Assembly: GCA_023300665.1 (NCBI GenBank)
Contig: JALZUU010000457.1
Location: 1-33,599 of the forward strand
Direction: 5' to 3'
Length of the DNA: 33,599 bases
Source of the DNA: Saprospiraceae bacterium
Lineage (GTDB): Bacteria; Bacteroidota; Bacteroidia; Chitinophagales; Saprospiraceae
The position numbers and the translations under genes were made by a program. Positions 9,314 through 16,878 of this stretch are shown in pieces. Position 1 is the first letter of the stretch. Every line of letters begins with the position of its first letter. The notes below the pieces were generated by a model. That model saw only the letters and a list, made by a program, of their open reading frames with translations, was not told the DNA's origin and did not search any database.

Positions 9314-10603
9314 ATGTATTATAGACTTGTTCTAATTTCTTTGGTTTTTATTTTTTTCTATGGATGTCAGCCTACGGATGACAAGGCGGTAGAGGCAACT
9401 AAAAAATTGATGGCGAATTATGCAGCAGGGTACGATACTTTAGCGATTCCTAGATTAGAACTTTCCTATCAAAACAATTTAAAAAATATGGCACTGCCGG
9501 ATACGCTGAATCGGCAGGAATCATTTTTTCAGGCATATCAAAAAGACTTGGCAAAAATTGATGCAACGTATCTTCCAGAGGATTTACTAGGAGACTATGA
9601 ACTCCTTGTCTTCGAAATTTCCTTACAACTTGAACGGATACAACTCCAACGAAATCATCAGGAAAATCATCAAAATCGGCCAATTAGTGAGAAAGGCATT
9701 TATTTTATACCCAATGGAAAAGCATGGTATCGTTACTATCTTAAGCGTTGGTTAATGGCCGATGTAGAACCGGAAGCAATGATTGAATTTGGTACTGAAA
9801 AAATTCAATCTGTCCAGCGAGATATTCAAAAGTTACAACGAGATTTAGGTTTTAGAAAAGATACGCTTGCCTTTTATGATCATTTAAACGAACCCTTATT
9901 TAAAGAAAAAAGCAAACGAAAAATACAACGATTATTTGAGGGTCGTCAAGAGATTGTGAAAAAAAATCTAGCTGTTTGCTTTGAAAATATAGCGGTCAAA
10001 TTACCGAATATTGAACGGGGAGACAATCCAGAATTAAGCGAAGTACCCGCTTATTATCGTTCCAGTACAGAGACTTTTTATTATAATGTTTTTGAACAAC
10101 CTTTTAATAAAAGGCTGACAGATTTGCTTTATCTACACGAGGCGATTCCTGGTCATCATTATCAAATGCAAATTGAAAAACTATATAAAGATTCGATTCC
10201 TGCTTTTTATCAATACCTCCCACAAAGTGTCTATCGAGAAGGCTGGGCAGCCTATGTTGAAGAGTTGGGAGAAGAGATGGGTTTGTATCGAACCTTGTAT
10301 GATTTAATGGGTAAGCACGAGTGGAATTTAGTTAGATCCGTTCGAGTGGTTTTAGATATTGGCCTAAATTATCAAGGATGGAGTGATGAAAAAGCGTTGG
10401 CATTTTGGAAAAAAAATATTAGCAATCAAGAAAATATTGCTATGCGAGAAATCAATCGAATGCGACGTTGGCCCGTACAAGTGATTACCTATAAATATGG
10501 TTCTGCTAGAATATTGGAAAAGCGTAGAAAGGCGAAACTAAAAGGAGGATTTAACTTAAAAGATTTTCATCAAGAAATTTTATCACGCGGGGCGGTGTTC
10601 TAA
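9314..10603 (+). CDS. DUF885 family protein, predicted lipoprotein
   Basis: Lipobox-like FFYGC; LLYLHEAIPGHHYQMQ (HExxxGHH) and YREGWAAYVEELGEEMGLY typical of DUF885. Confidence 0.88.
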   Translation: MYYRLVLISLVFIFFYGCQPTDDKAVEATKKLMANYAAGYDTLAIPRLELSYQNNLKNMALPDTLNRQESFFQAYQKDLAKIDATYLPEDLLGDYELLVFEISLQLERIQLQRNHQENHQNRPISEKGIYFIPNGKAWYRYYLKRWLMADVEPEAMIEFGTEKIQSVQRDIQKLQRDLGFRKDTLAFYDHLNEPLFKEKSKRKIQRLFEGRQEIVKKNLAVCFENIAVKLPNIERGDNPELSEVPAYYRSSTETFYYNVFEQPFNKRLTDLLYLHEAIPGHHYQMQIEKLYKDSIPAFYQYLPQSVYREGWAAYVEELGEEMGLYRTLYDLMGKHEWNLVRSVRVVLDIGLNYQGWSDEKALAFWKKNISNQENIAMREINRMRRWPVQVITYKYGSARILEKRRKAKLKGGFNLKDFHQEILSRGAVF

Positions 10604-13066
10604 TTTTTCTTCCACAAAGTACATATCTACCGAACCTTTATTTTTAGCCACCACACCTCCACGATACTGACATTTGTATAAATCCTTCACGTGTTTATAA
10701 GTAGCATCTGAAATATTTATCCGACCATCTTCTCCACTACTTTCCATTCTACTGGCCAAATTAACCGTATCGCCCCAGATATCATAGGCAAATTTTTTCT
10801 TTCCAACAACTCCAGCGATTACTTCCCCTGTATGAATTCCGATGCGCATTCCCCAGTATTTTCTCCCTTCTTTTTTTCTAGTATTTCGTCTTTCCGCAAT
10901 ATAGTCTTGCATAGCTACCGCTGCATTGACCGCATTAATTGGGTTCGTTTTATTAGCTGCAGGTACTCCTCCGGCACACATATAAGAGTCACCAATCGTT
11001 TTTATTTTTTCCATATTATTTTGTTCCATGATTTCGTCAAATTTCATAAAACAAATATTAAGTTCTTCAATTAATTCATCCGGTTCCATCTCTTCGGCTG
11101 CAGAAGTAAATTCACTAAAATCAGAAAAAAGCACAGAGACCATTTCGTAATTTCGAGGAGTCGCTATACCTGTTTCTTTAAGTTCTTGAGCGATTTCTGC
11201 GGGGAGAATATTTAGGAGAATTCCTTCTGCTTTTTGCCGTTCCTCTTCTACTTGTTGATGACTATGCTCAATTTCAATTTTTTGATTTTCGATCTGTTCA
11301 TTTTGTTGAGCCAACTTTCGATTAGCGCTTCGAAAATAAAAGAGACCTGCCAAAATCATCAACAATATTAAGAGACCAATACCAGATAAGACATAAATCG
11401 TTTCCAATTCTCCTTGTCGTTTTTCTAAGTTTAAGCGATCTAACTCTTGTTGTTGTGTTAGTAAATTTTTGTCTTTAGTTAGCAAGTCTTTGTCTTTTTT
11501 TAGCACTTCATTTTCTCTAGAGATTTTTTGTTGTTTAAGTCTTTCAAGTTCTTCTTTTTGACGCAATTCACCGAGCGATCGTTCTTTCTGTTCGGTCTCT
11601 AGTCGTTGAGCGGTGAGTCGTAAAGTCTGTTCGGTACGTTCGGTTTCTAATGCTTTATTTTTTATTTCTCCTTCTTGAATAGCCCGTTCTTGTTGTAGCC
11701 GAATTAGTTCACTTTCTTTGGTTTTGTTTTCGAGTTGAAGCTTTTCAGATTCCAGAGATATTTTATCTTTTTCTAAATTAAGTTGACTAATCATCAACTT
11801 TTGAATATCCTGTTGAACCATCAAAAGTCTCATTTCTTTTTCTGATCGATTGAGTAAGAATTGTTGTTGGAGTAAATCCTGTTGACGTTTACGATCTTCT
11901 AGCAGAAAAGAATCTCGAAGGGTAAGATGGCGTTGATAATAATCAAGAGCAGCTTCATATTCGTATAATTTTTCATTAATATTTCCAGCGGTAGTATAAA
12001 TATCAATCAGTAGTTTTTGGTTATTTTTATCATTCGCAATTTGCTGTGCTTCGTCAATAGATAGCTTGGCATTATAGATATCTTCGCTATTAAAATAAAT
12101 AACCGCTAGCGAATAGACTAGGTTTGCCATTTCTTCATTAGGGTCTCCGTTTTTTCGCAGTATTTTTTTTGCTTGATTCAAATAATCAATTGCATTATTA
12201 GAACGTTTTAGGTTATGATAAGTAATACCAATGTTCGTCAATAATGCTGCTCGATCCACATAGTCTTCCTTCTTACAAAGGTCTTCTGTTTCCTCAAAAT
12301 ACATTAATGCTTCTTGGTGGTTTCCAAGTGCGCTGTGGATAAATCCAATATTATTATTAATGGTAGCACGAAGCTTTGGATCATCGTGCTTTTCAACAAT
12401 TTTCTTTATTCTTTTATTATACGCAAGTGCTTCGTTCAGAAGGCCAGCATTTTTATAAAGTGAGACAATCCGTTGATAAAGCTGCAATCGTTTTTCATCC
12501 TTTTGACTCTTTAGATATAAATCTTCCAATTCTCCAAAATAAATCATTGCACTATCTTGCTGTCCCGTTAGAAAATAATTTTCCCCAATTTTTTCATAAA
12601 GAGAAGTTCCTTCCGCAAGTTCGAAATCATCCCCAATAATTTGTATCGCTCGTTGATAATAAATCTTGGCTTGTTCGTTGAGATTTTCTAATCCATAAAT
12701 ATCTCCCATCTGAACCATCATCTCATAATGCATCATTTGATTATCTCCTTCATCTCGATTACTTTCTCGAATTACTTGCAACGCATACCTCAATGCAGTT
12801 GGTAAGTTCCCTTGTTTTTTTTCAAAATAAGAAAGCTCAGCTAAGGTACGTTGGACGGCCCAGCTATCATTAATAGAGTTCGCAATATTGTAAGCATTTT
12901 TTAAAACAGCTTGAATTGAATCTGGATCTTTTAACTTACGAGATTGATCCAATAGTTCAAAGACCGCCGTACTTTCAGAGACGCCGAATTCTAACTCTTG
13001 CGCTGTAGTTGTACAGGCAAAAAAGCAAAAAGCAAGTAATGATGTTAATTTAACAATCGTTTTCAA
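10583..13066 (-). CDS. TPR/coiled-coil transmembrane class III adenylate/guanylate cyclase
   Basis: Signal peptide, multiple TPR-like repeats, coiled coil, TM YVLSGIGLLILLMILAGLFYF, C-terminal class III catalytic domain (VLFSDFSEFT, KIKTIGDSYM, FAYDIWGDTVNLASRME). Confidence 0.95.
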   Translation of the reverse strand: MKTIVKLTSLLAFCFFACTTTAQELEFGVSESTAVFELLDQSRKLKDPDSIQAVLKNAYNIANSINDSWAVQRTLAELSYFEKKQGNLPTALRYALQVIRESNRDEGDNQMMHYEMMVQMGDIYGLENLNEQAKIYYQRAIQIIGDDFELAEGTSLYEKIGENYFLTGQQDSAMIYFGELEDLYLKSQKDEKRLQLYQRIVSLYKNAGLLNEALAYNKRIKKIVEKHDDPKLRATINNNIGFIHSALGNHQEALMYFEETEDLCKKEDYVDRAALLTNIGITYHNLKRSNNAIDYLNQAKKILRKNGDPNEEMANLVYSLAVIYFNSEDIYNAKLSIDEAQQIANDKNNQKLLIDIYTTAGNINEKLYEYEAALDYYQRHLTLRDSFLLEDRKRQQDLLQQQFLLNRSEKEMRLLMVQQDIQKLMISQLNLEKDKISLESEKLQLENKTKESELIRLQQERAIQEGEIKNKALETERTEQTLRLTAQRLETEQKERSLGELRQKEELERLKQQKISRENEVLKKDKDLLTKDKNLLTQQQELDRLNLEKRQGELETIYVLSGIGLLILLMILAGLFYFRSANRKLAQQNEQIENQKIEIEHSHQQVEEERQKAEGILLNILPAEIAQELKETGIATPRNYEMVSVLFSDFSEFTSAAEEMEPDELIEELNICFMKFDEIMEQNNMEKIKTIGDSYMCAGGVPAANKTNPINAVNAAVAMQDYIAERRNTRKKEGRKYWGMRIGIHTGEVIAGVVGKKKFAYDIWGDTVNLASRMESSGEDGRINISDATYKHVKDLYKCQYRGGVVAKNKGSVDMYFVEEKLEHRPA

Positions 13067-13075
13067 ATTGTTTGT

Positions 13076-15361
13076 TTATTGCATTCGATAACTCATCCCC
13101 AACCAAAAGGTTCTACTTCGTTGTGGATTATAAGCCAAATCATCCAGGGTCCCTGTTGCTCCGATTCCGCCATAGTAAGTATTAAAAAAATTGTCAATTT
13201 TCCAAAAAGCATTAAAGCTACTCGATAGTTGTAATCTTCCCATAAAATCAAGATTAAAATACCTTGAGGAAGTAAATTCTCGAGTACCTTCTGCTTCAAT
13301 AAAATTTCGATTATTCCAATCATCCGAAAAGAAGCCGTTTAGATGAAGGTAAAGCCGTTTTATCAATCGAAAAGAAGTATTTATCTGTCCATAGTATAAC
13401 GGTTGCATTCTTACACTTTCAATCCTTCCTCCATCAAAAGGTAAAATTTCTCTACCTCGACTAAGGTTAAAACTTCCTCTTATTTCCAAGTCTCTATCTT
13501 CCCATAAATCATTTAGTGTGAAATTTATTTGAGAACCATAAAGTAAAGATTCAGATGCATCATCATTTGAAAATCCAGTCAAAACTTGAACTTCTTGTGG
13601 ATTAGAAAAATCAAAATTTGTGAAAGGAGAAATGATATTATTGGTACGATTAACAAAAAAATTAAAATTCACGTTGACTTTTTTATTCAATCGAAACCGA
13701 AAACCAAAGTCTGCAGACTCCGTTTCCTCCGGAAGTATAGGTAGCGGATTTGTGGTAAAATCTGTAAAACTAGTAGACCGCACCAAGTAGGTATTAGCAC
13801 CATAAAAAGGAGAAGGTGCTCGAAAAGCCGTAGCCAAAGAACCATAAGCAGAAAGACGAGGACTGATCTTGTAAAGCATCCCAATTCGTGGATTCACCGT
13901 CTTCCCAAAATTACTAAATGAATCATAACGAATCCCCGCAATGATATTTAGTTTTTTCAGCGTTAAATATAACTGTGTAAATAATCCAAGACTTGCATTA
14001 ATATCATCATCTACAAAGATGGGACCTCTCTCCTGATTTCTTGCATTAGGTGTATTTAAATAGTTTATCAGAGGTTGATTAATATCTGCTGCTAGATTTA
14101 AGCCCATGACTACCTCAAGATTCTTAATAGGCCGAATATTTAGTAATTGCTCTAGCCGAAAATCATTTGAAGAAGCATACTGATATCTACGTCCAGAAAA
14201 ATAGGTATTAAAATTTTCATTGTTAATCGTATCTCTTAATGCAGGTGCTCCACTAAAAAGTGTATTTACATAAAACTTCAATACTTTAGATAAGTTATTA
14301 TTTACATAAATAGTAGAAGAATTATTATCCATCTCATAACCAATATAATTAATGTTGATATTCATTCCCCATTTAGGTTTCTTTTTGGTAAAGCCAACAT
14401 TAAAGGTATTGATGGTCTCACCAGTAAACGTAGATGGATCAGCGTAAGAGACTGCCAATGGATTTAGACCAATTGCGCTATGATCACGACGATACATTTT
14501 ACTAAATGAAAGATTAAACGCTCGATATTTAAGGTCTACCCTCAATGACTTACTGAGATGCGGTAAGTCATTAATTACATTCTGATCAATACTGCCTACA
14601 TAATTAGGATTATCAAGATAGCTTGTATCGTTTAAATCTTGCCGATATAGCAATGGATTATAAAGCACCGCTCGATCATACTCTATATTTCGGGTATCAA
14701 ATTCCGTTGTACTTCCAGATACAGAAAATCTTAAAACACGCTTACCCTTGCCTATTTTTCCACCAAACATTACGCTGAGGTGGTTGTATTGATTACTACC
14801 AATACCAAGATCCGCTTGCGCGTAAATAGGACGTTCTGTTTGTAAAGTAATTATGTTGATGACTCCTGCTGAGGCATCGGCGCCATAGATAGAAGCACCA
14901 GGTCCAAAAATAATTTCAATTCGCTCCGCTTCTTTGATGGGAAGCTGAGCACCGATGGGCATTCCATTGACCACAAATGGTTTGACGGGCAGATCATTTA
15001 TCAAAATTTTAGTATAACCATTTCCCAATAGCCCCCGCATTACAAAGGTTTCTCCTTCTAAGGCAGATCCTGGTTGAGAAACTCTGATTCCTGGAACCGT
15101 TTTGAGAACATCAACCAACGTGTTATGGTTATTTTTAAAAATTTCTTCTCGGGTAACTACATAAATCGTGAATGGCAATTCATCGACCGATTGTAAGGTT
15201 CGACTAGCGGACAATACGCGCTGATCGTTTTCTCCGAGAGGATGAATTTTGACATCACTTTGCCCTAACCGATCAAAAGAAAGCAAATCGCTCGATGGTT
15301 CCTGAGCAGAAAGATGATTTGCAACAACTAATAAAAGTAGATATAGCCAGTGTTTTTTCAT
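13076..15361 (-). CDS. TonB-dependent outer-membrane receptor
   Basis: Start likely at 15361 (MKKHWLYLLLLVVANHLSAQ). Plug domain DELPFTIYVVTREEIFKNNHNTLVDVLKTVPGIRVSQPG...GPGASIYGADASAGVINIIT; beta-barrel C-terminus ending in aromatic/amphipathic strand FWLGMSYRMQ. Confidence 0.95.
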   Translation of the reverse strand: MKKHWLYLLLLVVANHLSAQEPSSDLLSFDRLGQSDVKIHPLGENDQRVLSASRTLQSVDELPFTIYVVTREEIFKNNHNTLVDVLKTVPGIRVSQPGSALEGETFVMRGLLGNGYTKILINDLPVKPFVVNGMPIGAQLPIKEAERIEIIFGPGASIYGADASAGVINIITLQTERPIYAQADLGIGSNQYNHLSVMFGGKIGKGKRVLRFSVSGSTTEFDTRNIEYDRAVLYNPLLYRQDLNDTSYLDNPNYVGSIDQNVINDLPHLSKSLRVDLKYRAFNLSFSKMYRRDHSAIGLNPLAVSYADPSTFTGETINTFNVGFTKKKPKWGMNININYIGYEMDNNSSTIYVNNNLSKVLKFYVNTLFSGAPALRDTINNENFNTYFSGRRYQYASSNDFRLEQLLNIRPIKNLEVVMGLNLAADINQPLINYLNTPNARNQERGPIFVDDDINASLGLFTQLYLTLKKLNIIAGIRYDSFSNFGKTVNPRIGMLYKISPRLSAYGSLATAFRAPSPFYGANTYLVRSTSFTDFTTNPLPILPEETESADFGFRFRLNKKVNVNFNFFVNRTNNIISPFTNFDFSNPQEVQVLTGFSNDDASESLLYGSQINFTLNDLWEDRDLEIRGSFNLSRGREILPFDGGRIESVRMQPLYYGQINTSFRLIKRLYLHLNGFFSDDWNNRNFIEAEGTREFTSSRYFNLDFMGRLQLSSSFNAFWKIDNFFNTYYGGIGATGTLDDLAYNPQRSRTFWLGMSYRMQ

Positions 15362-15375
15362 AGTTAAAATAAATC

Positions 15376-15624
15376 TCAAGAGCAAGATAGTATATTTTCC
15401 TTTCCATCTGCCGAAATCAGATAATCTAACCGAATAAGTTTTCCATCTAATAATTCAATATATTCTGCCTTTTCTTTGGTAAAAACATCTTTAATCATTG
15501 TCTGCTCGGTTATTTGTTCGTCTGCTTCATTTCGATAGACAATTTCACAAATTTTCTTTTGCATAACTAATAAGACTAATTCATCGTAATAATTACAATC
15601 AATTGGATGATATTTTTTTTCCAT
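15376..15624 (-). CDS. Rof-like Rho-binding antiterminator
   Basis: MEKKYHPIDCNYYDELVLLVMQKK...KEKAEYIELLDGKLIRLDYLISADGKEN; remembered E. coli Rof/YaeO pattern Y-x-PI-[ND]-C-x-x-YD-x-L-x-L and EYL..G...LRLD.I. Confidence 0.75.
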   Translation of the reverse strand: MEKKYHPIDCNYYDELVLLVMQKKICEIVYRNEADEQITEQTMIKDVFTKEKAEYIELLDGKLIRLDYLISADGKENILSCS

Positions 15625-15735
15625 AAACCATTCTTTTATTGATCCTTAGCATAATAATTGATAAAGAATAAGGGTATACGCCTCATTTCCATCATCGAAG
15701 TTCATAAAGACTTCATTATATAAATATATACCGTC

Positions 15736-16326
15736 ATGGGTCAATTAGCATTTTTATATACCTCTATAAATGTAGTAAAAAGAAAGCTCTTTAGTAAAAG
15801 TACATTGGTAAATGACCATCTTAAGGTAAATTCTACCCTTAAATATACGGAATGGACCGGAAAAAAAGACCATAACTGGCATGAACCAGCTAATTGGTCC
15901 AATGGATTACCTTTTCGCTATTTACATGCATTTATCCCACGAGTACCTCGAGGAAATCATTTTCCTCAAATTATTGATCCTTGCCAAATCAATTTTACGG
16001 TTAAGAATGAAGGAATTATCTCCAATCAAGGACAAATCGAAATAACTGGCCACGGATTAATGCAAAATCACGGAATTCTGAAAATTGAAAAAAAAGGAGT
16101 TCTTAATAATTTTGGTAAGCTAATCAACCACGGTACGCTTCGAAATGAAGGACACCTCAATTCTCAAAGCCTTTTCTGTAATCTGAAGGCCATCGAAAAC
16201 AATGGAACTATCACCAAAGAATCTCGTATTCTACAACTATCAGAGCTTTTAAAAGCTGAAGTAAATCCATTGGCGGTATTCGATTCTATCAAAAATCAAA
16301 CGCTTGTAACTACCCAAAAAAGCTAA
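15736..16326 (+). CDS. Hypothetical protein with WTG...NW...NWSNG...P module and beta-helix-like repeats
   Basis: TEWTGKKDHNWHEPANWSNGLP...IPRVPRGNHFPQI, then NEGIISNQGQIEITGHGLMQNHGILKIEKKGVLNNFGKLINHGTLRNEGHLN repeats. No clear signal peptide or T9SS tail. Confidence 0.6.
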   Translation: MGQLAFLYTSINVVKRKLFSKSTLVNDHLKVNSTLKYTEWTGKKDHNWHEPANWSNGLPFRYLHAFIPRVPRGNHFPQIIDPCQINFTVKNEGIISNQGQIEITGHGLMQNHGILKIEKKGVLNNFGKLINHGTLRNEGHLNSQSLFCNLKAIENNGTITKESRILQLSELLKAEVNPLAVFDSIKNQTLVTTQKS

Positions 16327-16395
16327 CAAACACATATCAACTAAAAATATTTATAAATTATTAGTCAAAACCTGTATTTTTAAATTCATATTTTT

Positions 16396-16403
16396 TATAT
16401 TTG
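16396..16403 (+). promoter_or_regulatory. Candidate Bacteroidota -7 promoter motif (TATATTTG)
   Basis: Matches TAnnTTTG; no convincing -33 TTTG seen. Confidence 0.35.
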
Positions 16404-16479
16404 TGCACGGCGTTAGAATTACATTTAGCTTTTCTTCTAACAAACTTTCACAAAAAGCAAAATATAACCTACCTACAAT

Positions 16480-16522
16480 TGTGTATTCTCAGGCATTTAT
16501 TTGCTAAGTACACAGTTTTTTT
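16480..16522 (+). terminator. Terminator/attenuator-like hairpin
   Basis: TGTGTA (16480-16485)/TACACA (16509-16514) with inner partial pairing, followed by a T7 tract (16516-16522). Confidence 0.4.
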
Positions 16523-16878
16523 ATTCCCGAAACCTGACCTATAAGCCTCAATATGAGGCTCCAATTACCGCATTTTAAACCTTAAAGACCTTTGTCTTGA
16601 GTTTTATTTTTGTTGAAAAACAATTAATAATCCTGTTGAATTGAAGCTTTTAATAAAATCAACCTTTGTGGCTGCAAACACAAAAGGCCTGATTGTTAAA
16701 ATTTATTATTGGCTTCTTACATATAACTCTGGTCGTATGACCGGGCCACACACTAATATTTTCTACAAAGTAATTATTTCCAATCTGCGAAATAATACAC
16801 TTAATCGATATTATAATAGTCGTATGTGTCCCTGTCACCTGATCAGTAAATTCACAAACCGAACTGTTAAAAACGATT

